A program made the translations under genes and the position numbers. Below the pieces are notes generated by a model. It made no database searches. It saw only the letters and a program-made list of their open reading frames with translations, and was not told where the DNA came from. Of a stretch of DNA of 64,000 bases, positions 46,277 through 55,458 are shown piece after piece; position 1 is the first letter of the stretch, and each line of letters starts with the position of its first letter. This DNA comes from 'Nostoc azollae' 0708 (GTDB lineage Bacteria; Cyanobacteriota; Cyanobacteriia; Cyanobacteriales; Nostocaceae). The stretch is from positions 2,659,001 to 2,723,000 of the forward strand of contig NC_014248.1 in the NCBI RefSeq assembly GCF_000196515.1, in the 5' to 3' direction.

Positions 46277-46922
46277 CCTACATACTCCCATTGAAGAAGT
46301 CCAAATTCAAATCATCCCCTTAATCGATGTCGTTTTTTGTATCCTGACTTTTTTTCTGTTAGCAGCGTTGCAATTTACTCGGCAACAAGCAATTAATGTT
46401 GATTTACCCAAAGCCAGTACAGGTACAACTTCTGGTGCTAGTTTACAGAAAGACATATTGCCTGTAACTATTGATGCTGTTGGTCAAATTTACATTGAAA
46501 AAGAACCTATCCAACGTGATCAGTTGGAAGCAAGATTACAACAGTATGTGGAAGCAAATCCTAATGGTATTTTGGTGCTGAATGCATCACGGACATCAAC
46601 TTACAACGATGTCATTCAAACCTTAGATTTGCTCAGACAAGTAGGAGGAAATCGTGTGTCTTTGGGAATTATTCCCGGTCCATCTCAACCACTCACAAAT
46701 TCTCCCAACTTTTCTACCACCCCGATTGTTCCCATACCTAATACCGTGCCAATTCCAGGGAGTGATCTACAAAATAATTTTAACCCTTCTCTACCCTCAG
46801 CCCCAAATCCATTTCCTGCTCCTGGGCAAGGTATCAATCCTAATTCACCAATAGTTCCTAATGACAGCATACCTCCAGTTCCTGTAGCACCAGAAAACAG
46901 TAATTCTGCACCTAAAAGGTGA
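46266..46922 (+). CDS. exbD: ExbD/TolR family biopolymer transport protein
   Basis: The 218-residue partner of ExbB has one membrane segment at about residues 17-38 ([20 protein letters not shown]) with the conserved proton-carrying Asp in PLIDV. The periplasmic domain has [21 protein letters not shown] long Pro/Asn-rich tail from about residue 140 ([16 protein letters not shown]) is unusual for ExbD and probably disordered. It overlaps exbB by 11 bases and is followed by a strong terminator. Confidence 0.9.
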   Translation: MKVNLHTPIEEVQIQIIPLIDVVFCILTFFLLAALQFTRQQAINVDLPKASTGTTSGASLQKDILPVTIDAVGQIYIEKEPIQRDQLEARLQQYVEANPNGILVLNASRTSTYNDVIQTLDLLRQVGGNRVSLGIIPGPSQPLTNSPNFSTTPIVPIPNTVPIPGSDLQNNFNPSLPSAPNPFPAPGQGINPNSPIVPNDSIPPVPVAPENSNSAPKR

Positions 46923-46949
46923 ACTAATTTGTCTAAAATTTTATAGGTG

Positions 46950-46996
46950 AAAATTCCCTCTAGCCCTTATCAATAACGAGAGTTTGGGGGAATTTT
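46950..46996 (+). terminator. Rho-independent terminator after exbD
   Basis: AAAATTCCC (46950-46958) pairs with GGGAATTTT (46988-46996) and is followed by a T-rich run (ATTTTTA). The flanking C/G bases lengthen the stem. It lies 28 bases after the exbD stop. Confidence 0.75.
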
Positions 46997-47135
46997 ATTT
47001 TTACCAATATCAAGAAAAATTAGATAAACCTAAAGATATCTAAAATAAATTACCGTTCTAGAAAAAACCTCTGCTAATTTATAAATAATTGGTTAAGCTA
47101 CAAAGATTGTCTGATCAACCTCCGTCGGGAAAGGC

Positions 47136-47212
47136 AAGAGGGAAGAGGGAAGAGGCAAGAGGCAATAGTTTAGATCCTTGTTTGAGTTCTGAGTAATTGA
47201 CTCTTCCCTCTT
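47136..47212 (+). repeat. Inverted AGAGGGA heptamer pair between exbD and the holin-like gene
   Basis: AAGAGGGAAGAG (47136-47147) is a perfect 12-base inverted match of CTCTTCCCTCTT (47201-47212). The left side is a short array of AGAGGGA and AGAGGCA heptamers. The rest of 46997-47357 shows only further short repeats. Confidence 0.65.
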
Positions 47213-47357
47213 CTATTGGTCGCTGGCGTTGGCAGGCTTAAATTCCCCATCATACGCTTTCTAATATTGCCTTTAGCCTTTTTCCTTTAGCCTTTGCCTT
47301 ATCAATAGACCAAGTAATTTATCGCCAATCGCCATTTACGTTTCAAGGGTTGCGGCA

Positions 47358-47720
47358 ATGAATATTGTGACACTGTTAATTGTTTGGTTAGTCACTTCTA
47401 TCAGCTTGTGGATTATTAGTAAATTACCTTTGGGAGTTGAAATTGATACTCCAGGTAAAACCATCTTTTCCGCAGCAGTGCTTGGTATTATCACAGCATT
47501 AGTTAGACCAATTTTAGGGTTTGTATTTACGATACCAAATTTAGTCACCTTTGACTTATTATCTGGTATCTTTACATTCATGATTGCTGTTGTTTGTTTT
47601 AGTATTGCTGCCTGGTTAGTAGAGGGTTTCCGCTTACGTTATGGTATTTGGAGTGCTGTTTTAGGAGCGTTCACACTCACTATTATCAACAACATAATCT
47701 ACAAATTACTTGCTGTGTAA
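47358..47720 (+). CDS. Phage-holin-family (PF04020-like) membrane protein
   Basis: The 120-residue protein has four hydrophobic segments: TLLIVWLVTSISLWIISKL, TIFSAAVLGIITALVRPILG, FDLLSGIFTFMIAVVCFSIA and SAVLGAFTLTIINNIIYKLL. The pattern of ALVRPILG after TM2 is that of the 4-TMS holin superfamily IV proteins common in bacterial chromosomes. Most are not phage lysis proteins, and there are no phage genes nearby. Function unknown. Confidence 0.85.
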   Translation: MNIVTLLIVWLVTSISLWIISKLPLGVEIDTPGKTIFSAAVLGIITALVRPILGFVFTIPNLVTFDLLSGIFTFMIAVVCFSIAAWLVEGFRLRYGIWSAVLGAFTLTIINNIIYKLLAV

Positions 47721-47865
47721 ATAATTCGTAATCGCTAATTCGTAATTCGTAATTTAGTGTTTACTAAAATGTAAATTGGCTGAATTGTAAACAAGTTTAC
47801 TGTTCATCTACAATCTTATGAGCTGCCAGCTTTAATTACGAATTACGAATTATAAATTCTAAATT
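47721..47865 (+). repeat. Inverted heptamer array between convergent genes
   Basis: The left arm 47721-47756 is AATTCGT-type heptamers (AATTCGTAATCGCTAATTCG). The right arm 47832-47865 is AATTACGAATTACGAATTAT. The arms are reverse complements in large part, with about 75 bases between. It may act as a bidirectional terminator for the two convergent genes. Confidence 0.65.
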
Positions 47866-48571
47866 ATTCGTTGTTACTAGGAGGAGCTAGCGGGGCAGTC
47901 GATTTTTGTTGACGCTGATCGCGTTTTTTCCGATCGGCTGCCAGCATATCTGCCATTACTATCAGTGCTTGTGCCAATTTATCTAGGTTAGAGCGATATA
48001 ACTCTAAATCCTTGGTAAGTTTTTCTTCAGATAAATGTAAACCCTGCGCGATCGCTTTTAGTGCCTGATTACGTTGCTTCTCATCTTTGACAAGTTCAGA
48101 ATCTACCATTTCTAATAATGAGAACAGACCAATGGCAAACAAGCGGCTGTATTTAAATTCAGCATTGTTAGCTATCGCTTGCAGTTGTGCTTGCAAATCA
48201 CGATCTTGATCTAAATAAGTAGTTTGACTCAACCACGAAATTAAATCTTTAGTTAGCAAACTTTGAGCTACAACTTGTAATCTAGCCGCATCTTGTCGAT
48301 AGCGTTGCGGATCTTGCTCTACAGCCTGAATTATGGCGTTAAAAATAGATGCTTGATCTTGTTCTGGTTGATAGCCTTGCATAAAGCGGTCAAAAGCTGT
48401 AACTACGCCTAATGCATAAATTGAATTGTATCTAAAATCCACATTTACCGACAATAGGTGCATTTCCACCATCAACTCCTCCACTACCCGGCGGTAAATA
48501 GTGTTGATTGGGCGAGTATGAAGATTATAGAAAGTTCGTTTTGTATCAGAGACAGTACGGACGTTATTCAC
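47864..48571 (-). CDS. thf1: Photosystem II biogenesis protein Psb29 / Thf1
   Basis: Thf1 (Psb29) is a thylakoid-associated protein needed for photosystem II assembly or repair and interacts with FtsH proteases. The 235-residue helical protein has the family start [50 protein letters not shown] and the C-terminal coiled coil ending [13 protein letters not shown]. Length is typical. Its promoter lies in 48572-48796, which has STRR-like repeats but no gene. Confidence 0.95.
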   Translation of the reverse strand: MNNVRTVSDTKRTFYNLHTRPINTIYRRVVEELMVEMHLLSVNVDFRYNSIYALGVVTAFDRFMQGYQPEQDQASIFNAIIQAVEQDPQRYRQDAARLQVVAQSLLTKDLISWLSQTTYLDQDRDLQAQLQAIANNAEFKYSRLFAIGLFSLLEMVDSELVKDEKQRNQALKAIAQGLHLSEEKLTKDLELYRSNLDKLAQALIVMADMLAADRKKRDQRQQKSTAPLAPPSNNE

Positions 48572-48796
48572 AAAGAAAATGTTAAGGGCGACGTATTCTT
48601 ATTTTCTCGTTTAAAGGCTACTTTGCCAAGTTATGTTAAGAAGACAGGAGGCCGAATTCCACAAAGAAGAGGTAGGGTGTGGGGTGGAAAGCATCAAGAG
48701 CTTACAAAAAAATTGGTAATTCGTAATAGTGCCTCCGATCCAGCAAGGTATACGTAATTACTACCCTGTTCGCTGTTCCCTGTCACCTGTTACTTA

Positions 48797-49225
48797 TCAC
48801 CTATCACCTGCCATAGTCTCTGGAGTATTTTGGGGAAGTTGGTCGAAACTATTATTTTCTTTATTAACTGAATTGGGGAAGATTGTTGTTAATGCTTCTT
48901 CTTCAGTTTCAAAGATTTCAAATACCGTATCCATCATTGTCACTTCAAACACAAGTTTGGCATCTGGATGGATATTGCAAATGCGGAAACTACCCTTAGC
49001 TTTATCTGCATCACGCATTCCAGCAACCAAAGAGGTGAGACCAGAACTATCAATAAAATCTACTTCTCCCAAGTTCACAACTACATGACGACTCAATTTA
49101 GAAATAGACTCTTGTAACTTCAGACGAAATTGCCAAGCAGTGGTGATGTCTAGACGATCTGTTGGTTTCAAGACAATCACAGTCTTCCCGTCTTGAGTTG
49201 TATGGGTTTTTTGGTCTATATTCAC
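48797..49225 (-). CDS. STAS-domain anti-sigma factor antagonist-like protein
   Basis: The 142-residue protein has one STAS domain (about residues 14-110): VIVLKPTDRLDITTAWQFRL, the phosphorylation loop FIDSSGLTSLVAGMRDA with Ser60/Ser61, and ICNIHPDAKLVFEVTMMDTV. Such proteins are switched by serine kinases and phosphatases in partner-switching regulation. No kinase or sigma factor gene is adjacent. The 20-residue C-terminal tail is variable. 49226-49599 upstream has no gene and holds its promoter and the hemF 3' end. Confidence 0.88.
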   Translation of the reverse strand: MNIDQKTHTTQDGKTVIVLKPTDRLDITTAWQFRLKLQESISKLSRHVVVNLGEVDFIDSSGLTSLVAGMRDADKAKGSFRICNIHPDAKLVFEVTMMDTVFEIFETEEEALTTIFPNSVNKENNSFDQLPQNTPETMAGDR

Positions 49226-49599
49226 TGTATTCTCCGTGATATTGCCCTGAAGATGAATCAGTGAGCTAAAAAACTTGCTATTCTAGCAATCTTTAAATTT
49301 CACCATTACTGGTATTTTTTTCATCCATAATTCTGAGGAAGTTAATTCACTCACGAGTTACAAGATGTTCTTGGTCTGACGCTGAAAATGAGCAAGCTAT
49401 AGCTACAGTTGCAAAAATTTTGCTAAATGTTTGTATTTTAGTAGTTTAACTCACTAAAACAGTGCTGATTATCTAGATTCTGAGTCCTGAGTAAAGAAGA
49501 GGACAAAATAATGACGGATATGCAAACTTTCCACCACAAAAGTCCTAATCTACTTCCTCTAAATAAATGTGTGGAATTTTACTGAGCCTCAAATACTTG

Positions 49600-50646
49600 T
49601 TACTGTTGATTTATTTTCCAGTTTATCCAATCTTGAGGCTTAAGAAAAGTTTCATACAATTCAGCTTCAGGAGTATTTGGTTCTGGTTTGTAACCATATT
49701 CCCAACGCACTAAAGGTGGTAGGGACATGAGGATTGATTCTGTACGGCCATTTGTTTGCAGTCCAAAAATTGTACCCCGGTCATAAACCAAGTTAAATTC
49801 TACATACCTGCCCCTACGGTATAGTTGAAAATTACGTTCGTGATCGCCATATTCTATCCCATGTCGCCGTTTGACAATGGGAACATAAGCTGGTAGTAAA
49901 GCTCTGCCACAATCTTGCACCAAAGCAAACAACTCTTCCCAAGTGCGTGGTGCGATTGTTCCTACCTGGTTACTATAATCAGCCGCTTCCCCATTGGGAT
50001 CTGGACCCCTATATATACTGCCTTGACCATCTTGATAATCCAAAAATAGACCACCAATACCTCTAGTTTCATCCCGGTGCTTGAGATAAAAATATTCATC
50101 ACACCACCGTTTGAACACGGGATAATACTCCGAGTGATGTTGATCGCAAGCTTGTTTCAGAGTTTGATGGAAATGGGCTGCATCCTCAGCAAAGGGGTAA
50201 TAAGGTGTCAAATCAGCACCACCACCGAACCACCAAACTGGACCTGCTTCAAAATAGCGGTAATTCAAGTGAACCGTAGGCACATAAGGATTACGAGGGT
50301 GTAACACCAGAGAAGTACCTGTTGCATAAAAACCGTGTCCCTTTGCTTCTGGGCGTTGCGCTAAAATGGACGGGGGTAGATTAGAACCCCACACCTCAGA
50401 AAAATTTACACCCGCTTGTTCAAAAATTGCGCCATCACGCAGTATACGCGATCGCCCCCCACCCCCTTCTGGACGCTGCCAACTATCTTCTTGAAACTTA
50501 CCAACACCATCCAGTGCTTTCAAAGCCTGAGTAATTTCATCTTGCAGTTGCTGCATAAACTGACTGACTCTAGCTTGAGCGTCAGGAGCCGGAAGAAAAT
50601 TGGATGATTCTACTGCTAAAGTGGGGGTTTGCGAGTTGCTCAACAT
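49600..50646 (-). CDS. hemF: Oxygen-dependent coproporphyrinogen III oxidase
   Basis: HemF converts coproporphyrinogen III to protoporphyrinogen IX with oxygen, on the way to haem and chlorophyll. The 348-residue enzyme is complete: [64 protein letters not shown] and the signature [20 protein letters not shown]. The start is ATG 50646. A perfect 20-base palindrome lies about 90 bases upstream. Confidence 0.97.
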   Translation of the reverse strand: MLSNSQTPTLAVESSNFLPAPDAQARVSQFMQQLQDEITQALKALDGVGKFQEDSWQRPEGGGGRSRILRDGAIFEQAGVNFSEVWGSNLPPSILAQRPEAKGHGFYATGTSLVLHPRNPYVPTVHLNYRYFEAGPVWWFGGGADLTPYYPFAEDAAHFHQTLKQACDQHHSEYYPVFKRWCDEYFYLKHRDETRGIGGLFLDYQDGQGSIYRGPDPNGEAADYSNQVGTIAPRTWEELFALVQDCGRALLPAYVPIVKRRHGIEYGDHERNFQLYRRGRYVEFNLVYDRGTIFGLQTNGRTESILMSLPPLVRWEYGYKPEPNTPEAELYETFLKPQDWINWKINQQ

Positions 50647-50732
50647 AGATTTCCGAACCTAAAATTACAATTTCCAGAAAGCTACAAATTTTCATTTTAA
50701 AAATTTGTTGACAATCAGAACCCAAAATCTGG

Positions 50733-50760
50733 ATCGATTTCCCGAAATCGATTTCCCGAA
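50733..50760. promoter_or_regulatory. Palindromic direct repeat in the hemF upstream region
   Basis: The 14-base unit ATCGATTTCCCGAA occurs twice in tandem (50733-50746, 50747-50760). The overlap creates a perfect dyad, ATCGATTTC CC GAAATCGAT (50733-50752). It lies about 87 bases upstream of hemF and 260 bases before the divergent gene at 51022, the kind of place where a dimeric regulator would bind. No known regulator motif is recognised. Confidence 0.5.
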
Positions 50761-51021
50761 ACTGATTTTTCTTAGCGGTCAAAACCGATTGATTATCTTG
50801 ACTAGAGTTTATTGTCCCTCAAATGCGTATAGGCTTGTATATTCATTAAGTTTCTTTGCAATTATTGTGGAAACAATTCTGTTATGAATACCAGAACCTA
50901 GAGAATTAGTCTACAAAGCAGCCGATTTTCTGTATGGTATCTGTGGTGAGTAAAGAAGTCTATTACAATTTTCCCAGATGCCAGAGTAACCAGACAGATT
51001 GTAGCCAGGAGGATTAGGACA

Positions 51022-51546
51022 GTGCAAGGTTGGTTTTCCAAATTCATCAACCACAAACGTCGTCGGTTTTGCGCCTCTCTAGTGCGGACGTATCGAGAAA
51101 TCAGTTCTGCCTCTGTAGATGAACTGTGGCAAAAAGTAGTGGATTTAAGAGATGTTTCCTGGCATCCACTACTTAAAAGTACCAATGTACCATTAGGATT
51201 AGTACCCAAACCCGGATTGATTTTCCAAGCAGTAACACGCTTTTGGCCAATTCCCATCCAGATTTTTGTGGAAAAGGTAAATCCCAAAGAAATGCTGAGT
51301 ATCCGTGTACTAGCAATTCCAGGCATTGAAGAGCGGGTCATTTACCAGGTGGAGTCAACGGTGTGTGGTAGTTATTTATCTTATTCTGTAACTTTACGTG
51401 GTTGGTTATCACCCCTAATTTGGTCATTATCTCGTCCCTATGCAGATCGGGTAGCACGTTCCCTCATTGAAGCCGTAGAAAAGTCAGCATTGCCCACAGT
51501 ATCAGGAAAGAAAAAATCTTTGGATAATAGTTGTTTTGATTTTTAG
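51022..51546 (+). CDS. SRPBCC-fold (START-like) protein
   Basis: The 174-residue protein has the SRPBCC cavity-fold pattern: an N-terminal strand-helix TYREISSASVDELWQKVVDL, RDVSWHPLLKSTNV, strands around PIQIFVEKVNPKEMLSIRVL and a long C-terminal helix LSRPYADRVARSLIEAVEKS. It is likely to bind a hydrophobic ligand; which one is unknown. The start is GTG 51022 with AGGAGGA upstream. Its C-terminal tail is variable. Confidence 0.75.
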   Translation: MQGWFSKFINHKRRRFCASLVRTYREISSASVDELWQKVVDLRDVSWHPLLKSTNVPLGLVPKPGLIFQAVTRFWPIPIQIFVEKVNPKEMLSIRVLAIPGIEERVIYQVESTVCGSYLSYSVTLRGWLSPLIWSLSRPYADRVARSLIEAVEKSALPTVSGKKKSLDNSCFDF

Positions 51547-51679
51547 TCTGAGGGAAAATTGAATAACCCAATACCCAATGACCAATAACTAATAACTAAT
51601 GTCCTAAGAAAGTTAAGATGCAAGTAGGTGAAAATGAAAATTTTTTAAGGTTTATTAAGGCGGCAACGGTATACACGCT

Positions 51680-52750
51680 ATGTATCAAGTCCTAGATTCC
51701 CAGTCAGTTCTAGAAGTATTGCGACCAGTCGAAGATCCAGAGCTTCGCAAAAGTCTGGTAGAACTGAACATGATTCGCAATGTAAAAATTGACGGTGGCA
51801 AGGTCAGCTTTACTTTGGTGTTGACGACTCCTGCCTGTCCTTTACGGGAATTTATTGTTGAAGATTGTAAAAAAGCTGTTAACAAACTGCCAGGTGTGAC
51901 AGATATCAGTGTAGACGTAACAGCACAAACACCCCAGCAAAAAAGCTTACCTGACCGCACAGGCGTTGATGGTGTAAAAAATATTATTGCTGTTTCCAGC
52001 GGCAAAGGTGGCGTTGGTAAAAGTACAGTAGCGGTAAATGTCGCTGTAGCTCTAGCACAAACAGGAGCAAAAGTAGGTTTGCTAGATGCTGATATTTACG
52101 GGCCTAATGACCCTACAATGCTGGGTTTAGCTGATGCTCAAATTACTGTTCGCTGCACAGATACAGGGGACATTCTCGAACCAGCATTTAATCATGGCGT
52201 TAAATTAGTCTCAATGGGCTTTTTGATTGACCGAGATCAGCCAGTTATTTGGCGCGGTCCCATGCTGAATGGCGTAATTCGTCAGTTTTTGTATCAGGTG
52301 CAATGGGGAGAAATTGATTATTTAATTGTCGATATGCCACCAGGAACTGGAGATGCTCAGTTAACTTTAACCCAGGCTGTGCCAATGGCAGGGGCGGTGA
52401 TTGTCACCACACCCCAAACTGTAGCCCTGTTGGATTCGCGCAAAGGTTTGCGGATGTTCCAGCAGCTAAATGTTCCAGTATTGGGAATTGTGGAAAATAT
52501 GAGCTATTTTATTCCTCCAGATCAACCAGATAACCAATATGACATTTTTGGTTCCGGTGGAGGTTCAAAAACTGCCGCAGAATTAGGGGTATCACTATTA
52601 GGATGTGTACCTCTAGAAATTTCCACCAGAATGGGAGGTGATAGTGGTGTGCCAATAGTGGTTGGAGATCCAGATTCAGCTTCTGCCAAAGCCCTCACAG
52701 CGATCGCTCTCGCTATTGCGGGTAAAGTATCAGTCGCTGCACTAACATAA
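51680..52750 (+). CDS. apbC: Mrp/ApbC (Ind1-like) iron-sulfur cluster carrier ATPase
   Basis: ApbC/Mrp proteins carry and transfer Fe-S clusters in an ATP-dependent way. The 356-residue protein has an N-terminal MIP18/DUF59 domain (about residues 5-85; LRPVEDPELRKSLVELNMI) and a ParA/MinD-like ATPase domain with P-loop GKGGVGKST at 108-116, LDADIYGPNDPTMLG, IVDMPPGTGDAQLTL and VENMSYF. The CxxC cluster site of many homologues is replaced here by FIPPDQPDNQYD. A long hairpin follows it before rodA. Confidence 0.93.
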   Translation: MYQVLDSQSVLEVLRPVEDPELRKSLVELNMIRNVKIDGGKVSFTLVLTTPACPLREFIVEDCKKAVNKLPGVTDISVDVTAQTPQQKSLPDRTGVDGVKNIIAVSSGKGGVGKSTVAVNVAVALAQTGAKVGLLDADIYGPNDPTMLGLADAQITVRCTDTGDILEPAFNHGVKLVSMGFLIDRDQPVIWRGPMLNGVIRQFLYQVQWGEIDYLIVDMPPGTGDAQLTLTQAVPMAGAVIVTTPQTVALLDSRKGLRMFQQLNVPVLGIVENMSYFIPPDQPDNQYDIFGSGGGSKTAAELGVSLLGCVPLEISTRMGGDSGVPIVVGDPDSASAKALTAIALAIAGKVSVAALT

Positions 52751-52766
52751 GGATTGGGCATTGGGC

Positions 52767-52805
52767 ATGGGGAAGATAGGGAAGTAATTTTCCTATCTTC
52801 CCCAT
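52767..52805 (+). terminator. Perfect 14-base hairpin between apbC and rodA
   Basis: ATGGGGAAGATAGG (52767-52780) pairs exactly with CCTATCTTCCCCAT (52792-52805) around an 11-base loop. It is followed by two more TCCCCATCC units and not by a T run, so it could be a terminator, an RNA-stability element or an inverted repeat of the heptamer-hairpin class. rodA starts 45 bases downstream. Confidence 0.6.
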
Positions 52806-52849
52806 CCTCCCCATCCTCCCCATTTAATGCTCAAGTTCCTCTTCCCACA

Positions 52850-54163
52850 ATGTTCTTAAAATCTTCACTCCCCAAAATCCGCTGGCAATATTGGGTTAAG
52901 CCGTGGCAGCAGGTAGATTGGATTTTATTTTGTCTGCCTGTTGCAGTCAGTATGTTTGGCGGTCTAATGATTCTGAGTACAGAACTCAAGCAACCAGTAA
53001 CTGACTGGTGGTGGCACTGGCTGGTAGCTATCATCGGCTCAATTATAGCCCTGTTATTAGCTCGTTATCACTACGAAAACCTCATGAGGTTTCACTGGAT
53101 AACTTACGCCCTCACTAACTTCAGTTTGATGATTGTGATGATCGCTGGTACCAGTGCTAAAGGCGCACAGCGATGGATTAGTATTTTTGGCTTTAACGTC
53201 CAACCCTCGGAATTTGCCAAAATAGCTATGATCATCACCTTGGCAGCTTTGTTACATAGGCGAACTGCTTCTACCTTAGAGAGCGTGTTCCGGGTCTTAG
53301 CTATTACTGCTATACCTTGGGGATTAATATTTTTACAACCAGATTTGGCAACATCGCTGGTATTTGGGGCGATACTCTTAGGAATGCTTTACTGGGCAAA
53401 TGCTAATCCTGGCTGGTTGATTCTGTTGATTTCCCCTGTGATGTCAGCCATTTTGTTTAGTATTCCTTGGCCTTTGTCAGAGCCAATAAAGTTGCTTAAA
53501 GAACTATCTTTTAGTCCCTTGGGTTTAGCTTGGGCTAGTGCGATGGGGATTGTGGGGTGGCAAACTCTACCTTGGAGGCGATTTTATATTGGTGCGCTCG
53601 CCTCTTCGGCGCTGAATATGCTAGGTGGTGAATTAGGGGTTTTCGCCTGGAATCATGTATTAAAAGAATATCAAAAAGATAGGTTGAGTGTATTTATTAA
53701 TCCTGAACATGATCCTCTCGGTGCTGGTTATCACCTGATTCAATCTCGCATTGCAATTGGTGCTGGTGGAATTTGGGGATGGGGTTTATTTAAAGGTCCG
53801 ATGACTCAATTAAATTTTGTACCTGAGCAGCATACAGATTTTATTTTCTCTGCTGTTGGTGAAGAATTCGGTTTTGTCGGTTGTTTAATAGTTTTATTTT
53901 GTTTCTGTTTGATTTGCTTCCGTCTACTGCACGTAGCTCAAACTGCCAAAGATAATTTTGGTTCGCTCCTGGCTATTGGTGTTCTATCCATGATTGTGTT
54001 TCAACTGATTGTCAACGTGGGAATGACCGTTGGTTTAGCACCTGTAGCAGGTATACCATTACCTTGGATGAGTTATGGTCGTTCAGCTATGCTGACCAAC
54101 TTTATCGCTCTGGGAATAGTAGAATCTGTAGCCAATTTTCGGCAACGCCAGAAATATTATTAA
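52850..54163 (+). CDS. rodA: Rod shape-determining protein RodA (SEDS glycosyltransferase)
   Basis: RodA polymerises peptidoglycan glycan strands with a class B PBP during cell elongation. I chose ATG 52850 (MFLKSSLPKIRWQYWVKPW), giving 437 residues; an ATG at 52754 would translate the upstream hairpin. The protein has about ten membrane segments and the SEDS motifs GAQRWISIFGFNVQPSEFAK, LIFLQPDLATSLV, the large loop with NPEHDPLGAGYHLIQSRIAI, EQHTDFIFSAVGEEFGFVG and the C-terminal PLPWMSYGRSAML. Confidence 0.95.
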   Translation: MFLKSSLPKIRWQYWVKPWQQVDWILFCLPVAVSMFGGLMILSTELKQPVTDWWWHWLVAIIGSIIALLLARYHYENLMRFHWITYALTNFSLMIVMIAGTSAKGAQRWISIFGFNVQPSEFAKIAMIITLAALLHRRTASTLESVFRVLAITAIPWGLIFLQPDLATSLVFGAILLGMLYWANANPGWLILLISPVMSAILFSIPWPLSEPIKLLKELSFSPLGLAWASAMGIVGWQTLPWRRFYIGALASSALNMLGGELGVFAWNHVLKEYQKDRLSVFINPEHDPLGAGYHLIQSRIAIGAGGIWGWGLFKGPMTQLNFVPEQHTDFIFSAVGEEFGFVGCLIVLFCFCLICFRLLHVAQTAKDNFGSLLAIGVLSMIVFQLIVNVGMTVGLAPVAGIPLPWMSYGRSAMLTNFIALGIVESVANFRQRQKYY

Positions 54164-54259
54164 GGGGTGTAAGGGTGTAGGAGAAAATCCAATCCCCCCA
54201 TGCCCAATGCCCACTAACAAACATTAAGCTATTAACAGGAACTAAACGAGGGTAAACAC

Positions 54260-54454
54260 ATGATTCTGCCTGGAGCAACTGTTCGGGTCAAAAATCCCGC
54301 AGACACATATTATCGGTATGAAGGACTTGTTCAACGGGTAAGTGATGGCAAGGTAGCTGTACTATTTGAAGGTGGTAATTGGGATAAGATTATTACTTTC
54401 CGCTTGCCAGAATTAGAAGTCGTAGAAACCACAGCCAAGAAAAAAGGCAAATAA
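54260..54454 (+). CDS. ndhS: NAD(P)H-quinone oxidoreductase subunit S
   Basis: NdhS is a small NDH-1 subunit with an SH3-like fold that forms the ferredoxin-docking site. The 64-residue protein has [40 protein letters not shown] and [16 protein letters not shown]. It has no signal peptide. It is next to rodA by chance of gene order as far as can be told. The start ATG 54260 follows GAGGG. Confidence 0.92.
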   Translation: MILPGATVRVKNPADTYYRYEGLVQRVSDGKVAVLFEGGNWDKIITFRLPELEVVETTAKKKGK

Positions 54455-54459
54455 TAATT

Positions 54460-54545
54460 TAGTCAGTGGTCAGTTATCATTAGTCAGTAGTTGATATAAA
54501 ACAACCGATAACTGATAACTGATAACTGATCACTGTTAACTGATT
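54460..54545 (+). repeat. Inverted heptamer array between ndhS and the HAS-barrel gene
   Basis: The left arm (54460-54497) is AGTCAGTGGTCAGTTATCAT. The right arm (54504-54545) is AACCGATAACTGATAACTGA and further ATAACTG heptamers. The reverse complement of the right arm matches the left in pattern. The array reaches to a few bases before the start of the next gene. Confidence 0.6.
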
Positions 54546-54548
54546 GCT

Positions 54549-55205
54549 ATGCGTCTACCTTTACCACAGTTTTCTACAGGCTATCGCCATCCTCACCACA
54601 TTGGGGAGGTGATTGAAACCACAACTACGGAATTTTTGGCACAGTGTTTAGAACCAGATGATTTGAGTTTTCCACCCATGCCACCTTTTGGTAGTTGGGT
54701 TTGTGCTGTGGATGAAGAATCTGGTAATCAAGTTTATGCTGTAGTATATTATGCTACAACTATGCCTATAGATTCTGTACACCGGGCTAGGGCCTTGGGG
54801 TTGTCTTTGCAAACTTTGCGAGAAGAACAACCTCAAATCTTTGCTATGCTCAGAACTGAATTTCGGGCAGCAATTGTGGGATTTGAGCAGCAATCACAAA
54901 ATCTAAGTTATAACCAAGAGGTGTATCAGTATCTCCCGGCCCGTCCACCCCAGATACATCAGGCTGTTTATCATTGTGAACCAGAAGCAATTATCAAGTT
55001 CACTGAAAAACTAGATTTTTTGCGGACTCTGCTTTTGATTAACGGTGCGCCAGTAGAATCTTTGGCCGCATCTGCAATTCGTGAAGTTTACCAGTTACGC
55101 AACGCTGACCGAGAATGGCTGATCAAAGCTGGAAGAAATCTCAGTGTGTTGCTAAAAGATGATTATGACCGTCTACGGTTTATTTTGAGTCAAATCCATC
55201 CTTAG
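54549..55205 (+). CDS. HAS-barrel domain-containing protein
   Basis: The 218-residue cyanobacterial protein has an N-terminal beta-barrel region like the HAS barrel of HerA helicases: PHHIGEVIETTTTEFLAQCL, PPFGSWVCAVDEESGNQVYA and VVYYATTMPIDSVHRARALG. The C-terminal half is helical with AVESLAASAIREVYQ-like sequence (PVESLAASAIREVYQLRNAD). No ATPase domain follows, so it is a stand-alone form. Function is unknown. It has no good ribosome binding site. Confidence 0.75.
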   Translation: MRLPLPQFSTGYRHPHHIGEVIETTTTEFLAQCLEPDDLSFPPMPPFGSWVCAVDEESGNQVYAVVYYATTMPIDSVHRARALGLSLQTLREEQPQIFAMLRTEFRAAIVGFEQQSQNLSYNQEVYQYLPARPPQIHQAVYHCEPEAIIKFTEKLDFLRTLLLINGAPVESLAASAIREVYQLRNADREWLIKAGRNLSVLLKDDYDRLRFILSQIHP

Positions 55206-55394
55206 TTGTCAATGATAAGGGTGTAGGGTGTAGGGTGTAAGTTTCTAATATATATGCCTCATTTCGAACCGATTTTCAAGATTCCGTTTAGGGTATAGGT
55301 AATAGCAATAGGTAGTAAATAATAACTAATACAGCAGATTGCAGATCAACGAGGTACAGAATCTAAATTGAAACCTAGACAGCAAGAGAGTTTT

Positions 55395-55452
55395 ACTCCT
55401 GACTCCTGACTCCTGACTCCTGCTATAACTGATAACTGATAACTGATAACTG
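55395..55452 (+). repeat. Two adjacent heptamer arrays upstream of the antiporter
   Basis: Four ACTCCTG heptamers (55395-55422) are followed by four ATAACTG heptamers (55425-55452). They end 6 bases before the antiporter ATG. The rest of 55206-55394 shows AGGGTGT heptamers and no gene. Confidence 0.75.
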
Positions 55453-55458
55453 TTTTAC

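Noticed and set aside
47358-47720. Holin-like gene as sign of a prophage
   Set aside because: No integrase, capsid or lysis gene is near it; this family is common in bacterial chromosomes.
50898-51341. 147-codon minus-strand frame over the SRPBCC gene
   Set aside because: The plus-strand frame has a ribosome binding site and a recognisable fold pattern; the minus frame has neither.
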